64,000 nucleotides of DNA, taken from positions 6,115,165 to 6,179,164 of the forward strand of contig CM055100.1 in NCBI GenBank assembly GCA_029204225.1. Reading direction: 5' to 3'. A program made the translations under genes and the position numbers. Below the pieces are notes generated by a model that worked only from the letters and a program-made list of their open reading frames with translations, was not told the origin of the DNA and made no database searches. This document shows positions 11,773 to 23,829 of the stretch, piece by piece (positions within the stretch are counted from its first letter, which is position 1; the number at the start of each line of letters is the position of its first letter). This stretch comes from Diphasiastrum complanatum. Its lineage: Eukaryota; Streptophyta; Lycopodiopsida; Lycopodiales; Lycopodiaceae.

Positions 11773-12235
11773 ATGGCTGAAATGGCTGTAATGCCTTTTG
11801 TTCCGAGTTCAGGTGACCAGCAACCTTTTCATCACTCGCAGAGTCATGTTGGAGATTTGCATGAGGAGGATAGTGAGTGCCCACATATTGATGACGAAGA
11901 TGAGGGGCTGCTGGCCCTGGGAAAGAGACTAGATCCTAATGCTTCGCAGCTGCAAAAGAAAGAATTTAAGAGATCGTGGAGGGAAGAGTGGAAAGTACGC
12001 CATAAATGGGTGTATCCTATTAGGAAAGAAGGGGGAGAGCTAAGACTTAAGTGCCATTGGTGTACAATTTTTAACATGGACAATGTTTTTGCTAAGGAAG
12101 GATGCAGTACTATGCAGCTTAGTGCGTTGAATACGCACGCAAAATCAGAGGCTCATAAGACAGCGGAGACTCGTTGGGTTGGTTGTGATATGACATTGAC
12201 AACGTTGGATGTGCCAGATAGCTTGTGGGACCTGG
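11773..12235 (+). CDS. Exon 1 of a zinc-finger/coiled-coil gene
   Basis: The exon encodes an acidic N terminus, then EFKRSWREEWKVRHKWVYPI and a zinc-binding stretch. CHWC (near residue 95) is followed by VFAKEGCSTMQLSALNTHAKSEAHK, a C2-x(n)-H-x5-H layout like BED/TTF-type fingers near transposase-related proteins. ATG 11773 is the first Met in a run of Met codons, so the start is likely but not certain. It ends in CTGG|GTAAGT, a strong donor at 12236. Its phase (one base) fits the acceptor at 16947 exactly and yields 291 residues in total. The role is inferred only: nuclear DNA- or protein-binding. Confidence 0.6.
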
Positions 12236-13599
12236 GTAAGTTCAGATGTGACATTAGAGACGTTTTCAATCTTTTTATATCTCGAGTATAGATTCTAGAT
12301 TTAAGGAATTTTTACCTTAAGCTAAGTTGCAATTGCTGGATTTTTGTCTTTTGTTACTGTCATTGATTTGGCCTAGTACATATAAACATCTTTTGATGCC
12401 ACCTAGTTGATACAAAGCATTAGTAGGTGTTCTAAGAGTTTTCCCATGAATCCTATGGTCTACCTCATCAAGAGAGCTTCTTTTCTTCACTAATTAGTGA
12501 ATCTCCTTCTCTTTCAGAAACTTGTAAATAACTTATGCAGAATCACTTAAATATGTCCTATAATGACCAAAATTTTTTTAGTGTATATGTTTGTCTTCTC
12601 TCTCTCTTCTTGATCAAGGTCTAAGAAGTCGTTTTTGCTTCAACCCTAGCTTGGCACCTTTCTGAACATTCGTATTCATTTGTTACTCAAGCTGGATAGA
12701 AATCGCACCAATTTCTGCTCAAGCTACTCCTATTTGTCCCTACTAGTGCCATTGCTGGGTAGGAATCTACATGTTAAGCTTAGCTAGGTAAGACTTTGAG
12801 TTTACATCAAACTAAAATATCAGGAGCCACACGTATCACTTTTGAAGGATTTGCAAAGCTTTTAGCAGAGCTTTCATATCATAGGCTTTTGTGTTCATAA
12901 CTCGATGGATTGCTCTTTCTTCATCCAAAGTTTCAGATGAGGAGGGACATCAGTTTTCTTGGTAGACTTAGGCTACATCAACTTTGGGGTCGACAGGCAT
13001 ATTTCTAACAAGTGCTCCTGAGGAAAATCATCAGTATATCCAACAAAATTTACATTGATTCTGTATTCAGCGATCTTGGGATGGCCCTCTTGGGATCAAA
13101 GTAGATTCCTATTCTTCCATATGAGTGACACAAGCAAGTCTTTACTTCTAGGATATCTTGATGCGGATTGTCACATAACTATGATAGTTTTGAGACTTGT
13201 CATATTAGCTTTGTGTGAGGACAAGTGGGTTGGGGGTTTTACTCAATAAGTCAATTTTTTCAGCTTTGCATGTAGTAGTGTTTCATTGAATCGCGGTTCG
13301 AACGGAGTTGAGCTGCGATTCCCCAAGAATCTAAAGAGCCTGGTTAGAATACGAATGAAAACCAGTATTTAAGTTTTGAATCTTTTTTCTCAAGTCTTGA
13401 GGTATTTAGTGGACTTTGAACGACATTAAGCTGTACCTGGTTGCTTTGAAGTCCAGACCTGTATATGAATATGGTGTGTAACTGCGTACCCATCACTTAG
13501 GAATTTTTCCATGAGTCTTCATGGAGGCATTTCCCCCCTGGACAAGATGCTTGTACACACATCGACATTATATGTCTATTGTTCCTCCTCCAGCATACA

Positions 13600-14080
13600 C
13601 TGAAGATGGATGACTGTGAATCAATGACTTATATAGCACGGATCAAGGAGATAAAGAACAGAATAGAAGTGGTCATCATTCCAATGACAATTTGGTGATC
13701 AAGCATTGGCTGTAAGATCCTTTTTTTTAAAGAGGAAGAGGTAAAGAAAGATATTTTGGAAGTAAGCCAGCCAATAATTATTACGAAAGAACGTCGTTTT
13801 TTGGACAACAAAGAAGGGAAACTTGCTTTCACTGTGGGAAACCTGGTCACTATGCATCACATTGTAGATCGAAGCAAGTTTCCAACATGAATAAAAGAAG
13901 AGTAGGATGTTCTGCGGTGAATTAGGTCATGTTGAGGCTTTTTGTCACATGCAGAAAATGAGAGGGAGGAGGAGAAGAAACCATAAAAGGTTTCCTAATA
14001 AAACCTATGCACAAAATATGAAAGCAAAGCGGGAGGAAACCATGATAGGTTTCCTATTCAAACTCAAAGGAATGTTACAA
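13600..14080 (+). pseudogene. Copia gag relic with CCHC knuckles, inside the intron
   Basis: MTYIARIKEIKNRIEV at 13626-13672 matches the end of the UBN2-type capsid region. A basic linker and the zinc knuckle CFHCGKPGHYASHC at about 13829-13870 follow. A second knuckle (CGELGHVEAFC, 13913-13945) needs a frameshift to supply its first Cys. Stops and shifts show that it is dead. Confidence 0.7.
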
Positions 14081-14651
14081 CTTACAAGCCTTGATAAATG
14101 GACTTGTGCTTGGGGCTCTCTCGCTTTTCCCGGGAAGTTGAGCTCCCTATTTGAAGAGAGAGACAGGCCCACAGCCCCTTGAGATTTTGTGGGTGAGTTC
14201 TATAGAGGTGAAGATTTCATACCTTTGTTTTAATGTTCAGGGATTATCTTACGCTTAAAATCGATATATATGAGAAAAGCTTTCCTGTGCTCCTCAAGTT
14301 GAATGTGCTAGTCCATAAATATATTTTGCATCAACCCGGCCACCTGTGAACCTCATACATCAGGAAACGCATATGCATGGGGCTTGTTACTTGTATGCCT
14401 TCAATTTATTCATTGGTGGCTGTTGCTGCCTACATGAGAAAGCTACTTCGAGCTCAAAGAAAGAGAATCGGCTTGGTTAAGTTGTTGCCATGTCCTCTTT
14501 GTGGTTGCTCATATTTCCTAGAGAGAGCGCTAAATTAACTGCTGATGATTGCCCTTGGACTGATCTACAGACAATTAGCTAGAAGTTGAACATGTAAAAA
14601 TTGGACAACCTACTACTTTGTTTAGTAAATTTGGTTAAGCATAGTTGGAAT

Positions 14652-15372
14652 CATAGTTGCAGCGAATCGTGATTCGCTGGGTCCGCGATTCTGCGAATTG
14701 CGATTCGAACCCAGAATTGTACAATTTTTTTTTTTTTTGGAAAAATAGCTTATGGCTGAAATTTTTTTAGGGGAGCAATGGTCAAACCAGCGTTTTGCCT
14801 CCTGGAAGTGCACTAGATAGGGCACAAACAGATCTTATTTTTAGTAGGTATTTGGTTGTTATTTTCTCTGGTTCTTAGTAAATGTTAATGCTACAGTTTG
14901 GGCTAAATATTGGGCCCTTATAGGGGCGCATTTGGACCCCCATTTTTATCTACTACTGTCGCCGGGGGGGGTCCAGAGGGGGCTGGCGACAGCCACCTAG
15001 GCCCCCCCTGGCGGGGGGATCAGGGGGCAGGGCCCCCCGAAGCAAAAAGCGAGGTACAATTGCTCTACAGTTCTCTATCTCTGTCCCACTGGAACCATCT
15101 GTGATCGTAACGAACAGGCTAGGGGTTAGTTTTGAATTTTTATCCTTGATAGAACCCAGCATGGATTAATGCACCTGAATTGGACTATCTTGTAAACGAA
15201 ACATTCGGCAAACTACACAATAATAATGCTCTTAATTAGAGCTTTCATCTGATACCCATATTGCCCAAAAAAAAACAAAAAAAAAAACGATTCTGGAATT
15301 TTTCCGAATCGCGATTCAGAACCGTGATTTGGACAATTTCGGACCGCGATTCTGAATCTCAGTGCATCTATG
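14652..15372. mobile_element. Non-autonomous hAT-type MITE, 721 bp, with 8-bp TSD
   Basis: The left end is CATAGTTGCAGCG. The complement of the right end is CATAGATGCACTG, giving imperfect terminal inverted repeats. Both ends are flanked by the direct repeat GTTGGAAT (14644-14651 and 15373-15380). An 8-bp target duplication and a CATAG-type terminus are typical of hAT elements. Subterminal GAATCGCGATTCG-like motifs occur at both ends. The core (14920-15045) is extremely GC-rich, with long G and C runs. No transposase is encoded. Confidence 0.8.
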
Positions 15373-15439
15373 GTTGGAATGACGACTTATATCCTCTCCT
15401 TCAATTAGTAGCCATTAATAAATCAGAATGGGTGCGAAG

Positions 15440-15860
15440 CTGAAATGTTCATGTTACCGAAAGCAAGCAAACTTGATGGTACAAATTTCCAAGGGTTGAC
15501 GTTCAAAATGAAAAATCAATTAGTGATGAGTGAGTTACGGGATTTGTTATTTCTGTGATGCTACAGATTTAAAAGAGAGACAAGCTAGATGGGCTGAGCT
15601 AATGTAGGTGGAAAGCATTATGTATACTCCATATGTCAGTCCGCAACTATTTGATACCTCATATTAATGCGGCTAAAATACCATATCAAGCATGGGGAAC
15701 ACTCAAGGCATTCTTGAAGCTACTTCTTTGACTAGTCACTAGGTGATAATGTGAGTCAAACACAGTTTGATAAAAAGGAATGGAAAGCATTATGTATAAT
15801 CAATATGTCGATCCACAACAATTTACTTATGGGTCCTTCAGCTAAGGAAAAACAGGCAAA
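15440..15860 (+). pseudogene. Second copia gag relic, partly duplicated, inside the intron
   Basis: KLDGTNFQGLTFKMKNQL (15468-15522) is the copia Gag N-terminal block. WKALCILHMSVRNYLIPHI-like and AWGTLKAFLKL blocks follow (15609-15725). A second copy of the WKAL(C)I block starts at 15780 within 160 bp, so the relic contains an internal duplication or two fragments. Confidence 0.65.
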
Positions 15861-16247
15861 TATGAAGATACACATCAGCTCACATGACCTGAAATCAGAA
15901 ATGGGAAGATGTTGCCAGCCAATGGTACCTTGGGAGTAACGGTTTGTCTACTATGTAGAAGTGGAGCAGCGGAGATAAAACACTATTATTTCTTGGAATT
16001 TGGCAGTCTATACAACATTTGGGAAGAGTTTCAGGCCCTGTTTTTGACATTACCTCGGTCCCTTCATGTTTTGCTTCACTAACTCAATGTCAACCAAGTT
16101 GGTCGTTTTTGTCATCAAAGTGCATTCAAGGAGGTCTTTGCTAACTTCTAAGTCTCTTTTGTTATCATTGCGTCATATTTTGTAGTGGCTATACTCGTCC
16201 CACCCACTGTCCTGATAGGTGATAAGAATTCAATCGAATAAAATTTA

Positions 16248-16250
<3 letters not shown>

Positions 16251-16309
<59 letters not shown>
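16251..16309. repeat. (CT)n microsatellite
   Basis: A nearly pure CT run of 59 bp within the intron of the zinc-finger/coiled-coil gene. Confidence 0.97.
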
Positions 16310-16311
<2 letters not shown>

Positions 16312-16946
16312 CCAACCGAACTCTTATGCCCGTCCATAACTCCTTGAGAGTATTTTCTAGCAGCCACAACAGAATAAAGAAGGGAGTTACAAAAAGGATG
16401 TGGTATTCGAATGCTGGAAAACCAGCTTATTGTTTCAAACATTGTACCAATCCATTCAGCAGTATCCACCTGAAGCTCCATGGAGCATATTTTTAACTGC
16501 TGGCTCTGCATTGTCGAGCAATGAGGGGTTTGTTTTCAAGTTCTGTCATATTATGAATTGTCTCAGGTTTTCAATGAATAACAACAGAATGACACGCAGG
16601 AAAAATGAAGCAAATATCACTAGGCAAATTGGGCGAAAACATTCAGAATCATTCTAATGCTACACAATTCACCGTACGCTCCTTGTAGTTCTTGAGACTT
16701 CTATCAGCACAATTTGTGAAGTATGGATGATGCAGTTATTATTCTTACTCACACCTATTTGTCTTTTTGTTACTATTGCAGGGTTGTACTACAACTCTAA
16801 GGTTTATGGAATAATGTTATTTAGATTTTAACTCTTGATCCGAAATCATCTGTTGATTTTTTCACTTATCAATATCTTGCACTCACAGAAATATGTGTTT
16901 TAATAAACTACCTTTACTTTTGATAAAGTGCTTCAATTGCATGCAG

Positions 16947-17359
16947 GAGGTAAGCAGTCTGGTAATGGTCACGATGCTGCGGATGCGGAATTTGGAGAAA
17001 TGGCAAATGACACTGAACCAAATGTACGTTCTGTTGGACGAAAAAGGAAAGCTTTATCCCTTAGCAAGGGAGAAACTTTGGGTTCTATTATGCAAAACAA
17101 TAATACCAAGATCATTGAAGTTCTCCTTGATGCAGAGAAAGGAAGAAATAGGCGTCATGCCACTGATGTTGCACTGGCAAAGCGACACTTTCAATTAGAA
17201 GAGCAAAAATTGCATATAGAAGAACAAAGGCTTGAATTTGAGAAGATGAGGTTTGAGGGTACCATGGCTCTTGGGCAAGGATACATAACTGCACTGACCA
17301 ACATTGGTAATGGCTTGATGAAGATAGGGAATGCCATGGAAGCTGCTAAAAGATCTTAA
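16947..17359 (+). CDS. Final exon of the zinc-finger/coiled-coil gene
   Basis: The acceptor TTGCATGCAG|GA lies at 16945-16946. Phase two matches the exon ending at 12235. The exon encodes a hydrophilic stretch with a basic nuclear-signal-like GRKRKA. A strongly charged helix follows (HFQLEEQKLHIEEQRLEFEK), predicted coiled coil, then a Gly/Ala/Met-rich tail ending AMEAAKRS and TAA at 17359. The intron between the exons is 4711 bp and filled with transposon debris. I do not recognise the family. The layout (finger at the N terminus, coiled coil at the C terminus) resembles domesticated transposon proteins or trihelix-like regulators. Confidence 0.6.
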
Positions 17360-17399
17360 TTTTCATTTCTAAAAGTTTTCTAGAGGTAGCTGGGTTGCA

Positions 17400-20300
17400 A
17401 CAACATTTCAATTGTAGATTTGTAGGTTCTGGAGGGAAAATGGGCGTAAGCCCTTCTGCTTCCTGAAGCTTTGAACATTTGATCAAGGTGGAGTACTTCA
17501 ACCTTGGAAAGAATGCTCAAGTTTTGAACTTGTCAGTGTTTTGATAAACTAGAGCAGATATGACACGCTATTTGCTTTATGGATTTTTGGGTACTACTTG
17601 CAATTCAGGTGCAAGGCTAGTTCAGCAGAATGGAATGTGTATAGGAGTTGCCAAGTGGTGTTTTTCCTAGCAATGCCCAAAACAAATGAAAAGACTTTTC
17701 ATTGTTCCGAAGCATTATGTGAATTTTTTTTATGGCATGGTTGTGGTATCTATGTGTTAAGCTTATTTTTCCATTGGTGTGGCAATCTGGTAAGATGCTG
17801 TCTCTGGATACTGGTATGGTGGTAACTATCACCAAAGAGTATATCACCTTAGACTAAAACATTCAAACATGTGAGTCATGCTTTTGAGGTCCAAGCTGCA
17901 TGCATGATAGATCCATTGAGAACTTTATACTAACATCCTCGTCCGAGCATATGCTTTATTGGTATGGTGGTAACTATCACCTAAGAGTATATCAGTTAGA
18001 CTAAAACGTTCGAACATGTGATTCATGGTTTTGAGGTCCCAGCTGCATGTGTGATATATCCATTGAGAACTTCATATAGACATCCTCGTCTGAGGATATG
18101 CTTGACTGTGAGAAGCTTCAGCGGTTGACACAAACGGCATATTTTTCATCAGTTAGCAATGGATACAGTTACTCCAAAATGCATGGCAATCCCTTAGCGG
18201 ACATGGTTTATGAATCTTTGCTCAACTTATTGAATTATTGTAGTGGTAATATATAGTCCATTGTGTCCAAGCTAGCGTACTGCAATGCATCCTTAATCCT
18301 CAAGCTTACAATATTCTATATATGAAAAAGTGAGGAGCTGAATTAGGCATACAATATTTTGTTAATGATGTATACAATTCTTTACTCTTAACAATCTGTT
18401 TTCTTGTAGAGTAAAAACCACGTTCCTTTCTCCAAGTTGACATTTTTAAGTCAAGAAAATTGCTACTTTTGACACTTTGTGCTTGGTGCTTACACTGATA
18501 CATTATTCAGATTTCGAAATCTTTGTTTCCTTTAATGAAGTTAGCATGTATTGTTCCCAGTAGACACGTGTACTTTACTCTACTTGTTTGGATAAGTAAT
18601 TGTTTGTATCCATGTAGCAAGTGGTTAGGGAATTTTGTTTGAACTGAGCGTTAATGATCGAGAATCATTTCAGATTTAGATAAATGTCTTGCTGTCCTGT
18701 CACGGGCAACCAAAAGGAATGTTTTAAGGTCTAGGGTCGGTGCAAGAGCTTGGGCTCTGTTTTTTAGAGCTATATATTTTTAGGATTAAAATCATTTGTT
18801 ACATCACACTGAAACTTCATGATTTCTTCATCACTCAAAATGTTTTGGTTTTCTTTTCAACCTTTTTGCTTACAATTTGCCTTATTGTGTGGTATGCTAG
18901 GTGCACTTTTATGCGGCTTCCAAAATTCAAATTCTTAGACTTTGGGTTGTGAATGATAATTTCCAGAAATCAACTGTAACGTTACAGAACTTTGATCTGT
19001 TTCAGGATATAGCTATGCATCATTAGTTTTGATCATTGAAGTAATGAGCCATTTTTCATGGTTGCAAAGGGTTCTAGTTTTGTATGTTTGTTAAGTCTTT
19101 CTTGCATGCATCATAAATAGTTGGACATTTGAGACCAATTTTACTCCAATTATTACTACGTTCCTGAGTTGAAGTCGTATTGACCAATCTACAAATATGA
19201 GAGTATATTTACCATCTAAAAAATAGTCATGTATAGGGTCCAGGGAGCTTTGGACCATAAAAGGCCATAATATGATTGGTTGATCAAATGATATTCTCAC
19301 TTCAGTTTTTGGCCATATCCTTGGCCATAATGTGCCCGTGCCCTCATATATGATTGGGCATATTTTTTCCAAATCATTATTTTTATCTGAGCGGTTGGGA
19401 AAGAAGAAATTCAATATTCTAAGTGTGCCGAATATATATATTTTCTCTCGCATCCATAAACTCCATTATTTTTACAAATAGCAAATATATCAGTGCACGA
19501 AAATAAAATTTGCTGATTCCAGATAAGCAATCTGTTAGTGTGCACTAAAACTTGTAAAACTTGAGAATATCCATATCGGTCAAGTATCCTGGGCTGGTTT
19601 GCTCTGCTTTTCCTTGCCTGCCCATTGTATGTCAAAAGCGTTGCAGGCCTGGAGAACAATAGAATAGCGGAAGTGTTAGGAAACTGCTGTAAATTTAGGA
19701 CCACATTATTTCTACATATTGTAAACATAATAGCAGCTCTAAGGGTATGTTATTTTCTGCTTAATTCTTTATTCTTGCAGAAATTAATAGCATCTTCAAA
19801 TAATACAGTTCTGTCGTTAATTGCTCCGGCCCTCTCGAATGTGTGGTAAGTGTCAAAAAGACAGAACGACAACATGTGGGGAATTTGATTCTTCATAGGA
19901 CTGGCATTTTGGTTAAGCTTCCTGCATCTGGAAAATTCAATCAAGTCCTGGTAGGCATGATGCCTTGCTGCAGCAATCTCCACAGCTGTATAATGTATGG
20001 CTTTGACTCTCGTTCTACCCCTTTCACTGTTCAGCTATTACTGGGGGTCAGAATTGAATTGGATGTAGCATTGCTGATACCTTATTTTCCCAAATATATT
20101 GAAAGGGTGCCTCTGTGATATATTGTGATTTTAAAAAATGGTCTAAGCGAGGTTCAATATTTTTTCATATACTGAAGCAGCTTTAAGTGGATAGAAGTCA
20201 TGGCTTGAGTAGGCGTGGCATATAGGTCTCACCAGAAAAGATATGTCTAAGGCTTTAATTATCCTGCTGCTGGCTAGGTTTTTTGTAGGCCACTTTGTGT

Positions 20301-20860
20301 CATGGCATCTTAGAACTTGGAATGCAAGAGGTTTTCTTGCCTGACTTTGTATATCCTTGTTTGCTTCAGAAGTGGAAACTGCTTTCAGCAATGTCTCCTG
20401 CCAATATTTGAAAGAGAATACTTAGGCAGTCGGAGGATTTAATTCTACGAGAGTTGCTTGTTCAAAGTTGTGCATACATCTGAATTCGCACTTATTTTTG
20501 AACCCCCATATTAGAAAGAATAGCATCTCTCAGTGCATATTGCCAGCTCTGGGTTCAGCCTTGCATTCTATATCAACAATTTCTAGCCCTCCTAGGTTTT
20601 TCACTGAACCAAATGAAGCCCTTCTTGCCAAAAATAGTTGGAAAAAATGGTGCTGATATTTTTGTAACGCGTTTGAGTTTCTTTCCAACATGATAAATAA
20701 TAGAGCAACATTGAAGAAAGAACTAAAGCTTAAGTATTATTACCCAAGCTTAGAAGGTTAGTTCTTTCCCATAAAATTTTTTCGGCCTTAGAATAGGCCT
20801 GGATGTGTAAGTTTTAATAGCCGGCATCACCACGCTAAATTTTTTATGTATTGAATTATT
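17400..20860. other. Stretch without a convincing gene
   Basis: This lies downstream of the zinc-finger/coiled-coil gene. The first few hundred bases may be its 3' untranslated region. A 148-bp tandem duplication is listed separately. The remaining open frames are short and show no motif that I recognise. Confidence 0.5.
17813..18104. repeat. Two-copy tandem duplication, unit about 148 bp
   Basis: GGTATGGTGGTAACTATCAC starts both copies, at 17813 and 17961. The copies run through CATCCTCGTC(C/T)GAG(C/G)ATATGCTT and differ at roughly a dozen positions, so the duplication is not recent. Confidence 0.9.
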
Positions 20861-20861
20861 T

Positions 20862-20957
20862 TTGACTAATACACAATCACTCAATGTGTTTTTTTGACTA
20901 ATATACAATCACTAAGTGTGTTTTTTAGACTAAGATACAATCACTAAGTGTGTTTTC
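20862..20957. repeat. Three-copy 32-bp tandem repeat
   Basis: Three units with a period of exactly 32 bp (at 20862, 20894 and 20926) share GACTAA(T/G)A(C/T)ACAATCACT. Confidence 0.9.
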
Positions 20958-21327
20958 CAAGGAAACTAGTCCGCCAAAACAATCCCAAGCCATGATCCTT
21001 GGAAACCGTGAAAAATGCAAGTCAAACAGGGCAAAATCGATGACATGAAAAAATAGCTCAACAAGAAAATTGAAAAATGAAGGAACAATGTTAAGGAAAG
21101 GGAAAATAACGACAATGATTATATGTGGCAATTTTGAGGACCGAAAAAATTAAATGAGTCAAGTCGGCAGTTCGACAGACTACCGACAAAAGCAATACGG
21201 CGGCAACTACGTGACATGCAAACTAGAAAATGCAAATGGAGGCCAAAATACAACATGGGATATACCCCTACCTAAAAATAGTAGGGGATGACCTCAAGTC
21301 ACAAGGAAAGTACCTAGTGTGCCTTGC
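20958..21327. other. Stretch with no recognised gene
   Basis: I see no domain, LTR or repeat beyond the tandem repeat to its left and the SINE to its right. Confidence 0.4.
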
Positions 21328-21344
21328 CATTTAAAGATACATTG

Positions 21345-21425
21345 TCAAGGGTGTAGGCTCAATTGGTTATCTTGACATCCAAAGTTTCTTTACCAAGTTC
21401 GAGCCTCCCCTTGGAAACCAAGAAG
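21345..21425 (+). mobile_element. tRNA-like SINE, 81 bp, with 17-bp target duplication
   Basis: The body contains a box A-like stretch (TAGGCTCAATTGGTTA, about 21354) and a box B-like stretch (AAGTTCGAGCC), the split RNA polymerase III promoter of tRNA genes and tRNA-derived SINEs. It is flanked by perfect 17-bp direct repeats, CATTTAAAGATACATTG, at 21328-21344 and 21426-21442. Such long duplications are the mark of LINE-mediated retroposition. There is no poly(A) tail. It does not fold into an obvious complete tRNA cloverleaf, so I do not call a tRNA gene. Confidence 0.75.
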
Positions 21426-21799
21426 CATTTAAAGATACATTGGGAGTTACTCCCCAACCCCACCTTACTTTATTTAAACCCATGAATTACAATATGGGAA
21501 AAGTTTGGTTCAATCATGAGGTACCTCTGTACCCCTTGGCCCAAACCATATTTTCCCAATAAGAAAAGTATCCGTGAAGGGACATGATCCAAAATCATAT
21601 GGTACTCACTTTCACCCAATTTGATTGCTTGCAGTACCTCACTGATGGGCAATGGTACTTTAAGTCAAGGCCAAGACCGGTAATCAGAGGCATCCAATCA
21701 AGTTCTTAATATATCCTTGATTTAGCTCAGGTATTTGTTGTGCGTTTGCTTAGACTTTACGGGATTGCGATTCGAAGTTTCACTTTTGGTCGGTCGTAT

Positions 21800-22590
21800 T
21801 TGCTTAACTAAAGATGACACTGAGCTTCACTTCTTCTGAACATCACGAGACGGATGGCTAGATGGAAAGAACAAATCAAATGTTTCGAGCATATGTTTCC
21901 CAACGACAATCTCATTGGAAGAAGTATGTGCCCTTGATTGTGTTTGCTTATAATAGTAGTAAGCATTTGACTACCGGTTATAGCTCGTTCATGCTTATAT
22001 ATAATTTTGAGCGTAGATCACCCATTGGGGTAGAGACTTGAACGATCAAGTTTCAGAAAGTAGCGGATACGATATGCAATAAATGCTACAAATGGTACGT
22101 GATAATGTCCAAAGTGCTCAGAATAGGGATAGACATTATGCTAATATGAAAAGATCGCCTCGAGACTTTCTAGTTGAGAATTGGGTGTATTTACAAATCT
22201 CGATGGATTCTAGTGTAATGCGTACCAACAAGCATTACAAATTGTCCACTAGATATAGGGGACCGTATCAAATCTTGAAAAGATTGGATCCTTGGATTAC
22301 CAACTGGACCTCCTGAAAAAAACGCAAGTGCACCCTGTTTTTCATGTAAAGAGTCTGTGTGAAGGGGAACATCTTGGTTTTGAAGACCAATTGGACCTGT
22401 TGGATGAATCATCAGGTGTGATTCGACTTAAACCCAAAAGTATCTTGGATACAAGAACTAAAACGATTGAGGAATCATATAGTTACCAAGCATTTGGTTC
22501 AATGGAAGGGTCACACATACAATGATGATTTCTGGGAACATGAAGATAACCTAGAAAGGAGCTTCTCTAGCTTTAAGTTCTGAGGTCAGA
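21800..22590 (+). pseudogene. Ty3/gypsy chromovirus integrase end with chromodomain (relic)
   Basis: HHETDG and RTNQMFRAYV near 21840-21895, then VPLIVFAYNSS and TTGYS, are the catalytic-core end of a Ty3 integrase. RYRGPYQILKRL (near 22253) and VHPVFHVKSL (near 22330) mark the GPY/F region. VQWKGHTYNDDFWEHEDNLE (near 22495-22555) is a chromodomain-like tail (WKG...W...E.L), found in chromoviruses, where it targets heterochromatin. Several frameshifts make it non-functional. Confidence 0.85.
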
Positions 22591-22598
22591 ACTTGAAT

Positions 22599-23100
22599 AA
22601 GGGGAGAATAATACATATGTCTTGCCCACTATCTCGAATTGATTATCCCATTAGAGGTCAGTAGGCCTACCTTGACCCGTAAGTTAATTATAATTATGAG
22701 AGGTTTGGGGCCCTCAAGTGTATATTGTCATAATTAATGGTTGGAGGCTTAAACTCATGATCGTGGATTTCTATGGGTCTATCAGTGAGTCATAGGGGAA
22801 TTGGAGGACGTGGCCCAAATAGGCTGTAGAGGTGTCCAATAAGGTGTCAGAGTGCACTACTAGTGGTGCATGGGCCTTGGAGGGTATATACCCATTGGGC
22901 TTTCATTAGTGTATGCTTGATTGTGATGCTAATAGCTATATGCTACTAATATGACTCTTCTATCTCTGGGTGATTGTTTCTGTGAGCTTGGATATATATG
23001 CCAACTGATAAAAGAAGTTCTTATCAAAGGATCTCAGATTACTTGGAGAACGGATATTAATGAGCTGCTCTGATGAGAGTATCAGTATAGGTGTCTTAGA
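22599..23100 (+). repeat. Polypurine tract and probable 3' LTR of the gypsy relic
   Basis: AAGGGGAGAA at 22599-22608 is a polypurine tract just after the integrase stop. TGTCTTGCCC at 22618 would start the LTR. A TATA-like GGGTATATACCC lies near 22885. The right end cannot be placed. Confidence 0.5.
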
Positions 23101-23829
23101 CAACCATTCAGATAAATTGCGAAAACTATTAGGCGTCTAAGACAACCATGCAATTCACTTTCAATCGCTCATTTACCTATATAGCAACTGGAAGATCTTG
23201 TATTATTCTGTCTTGGCATTTACAAGATCGCTTAACAGCTGATTAACTGACTAATTAGAACAATTATTATTGGAACGTGAAGACGTAGACAGTCTGTACT
23301 TAGAATCCTGTGTATTTCTACAGAGTGTAGTCTTTTTTGCATTTTTCGCATCTTATGCGAAGCAGTGTCGCATTTCTGGAAGTGCCTGAAACAGCTTAAA
23401 AAAACTGAGTTAACACAAGTGTTGCAAAACACTTAGTTGCTCAGGATGGCCTGAAGGTGACAAAGGCAACAGTGTCGGGTTTTTTGCATGTGGAAATTCC
23501 TGAGTAAAAATGCAGACAGTAGCGACAATCAGTGCAAGAATGCAGACTGTTGAAAAACAGTGCATTTTTTGCAGACTACTTGAGAGTGATTTACATGGAC
23601 TTTGTTAGCAAATTCCAGAGAATTCCCCATATGCCGAGCCAAGCTGGAAACATAGAGCATCTCTCACCCAAGACCGAGGAGGTCTCAGAAGGAGGAGAGC
23701 AGGAAGAAGCTGAGAGCCGAGCAGGAGAGCCGAGGATTACTAGCTAGGATTACAGTAATTTCTATGTGAGCCTACATGGTGAATCCCGGAGAAGGAACGG
23801 CCATGTAGGAGCTAGTGATATTCCTAGGC

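Noticed and set aside
13265-13340. Second hAT-type MITE end (GAATCGCGGTTCG)
   Set aside because: The subterminal motif is present, but no terminal repeat or target duplication could be defined.
16148-16511. Minus-strand open frames across the CT run
   Set aside because: These are the same artefact of a dinucleotide repeat.
21345-21425. Functional tRNA gene
   Set aside because: Box A and box B resemblance exists, but no clean acceptor stem or anticodon arm is visible, and the 17-bp target duplication marks it as a retroposed copy.
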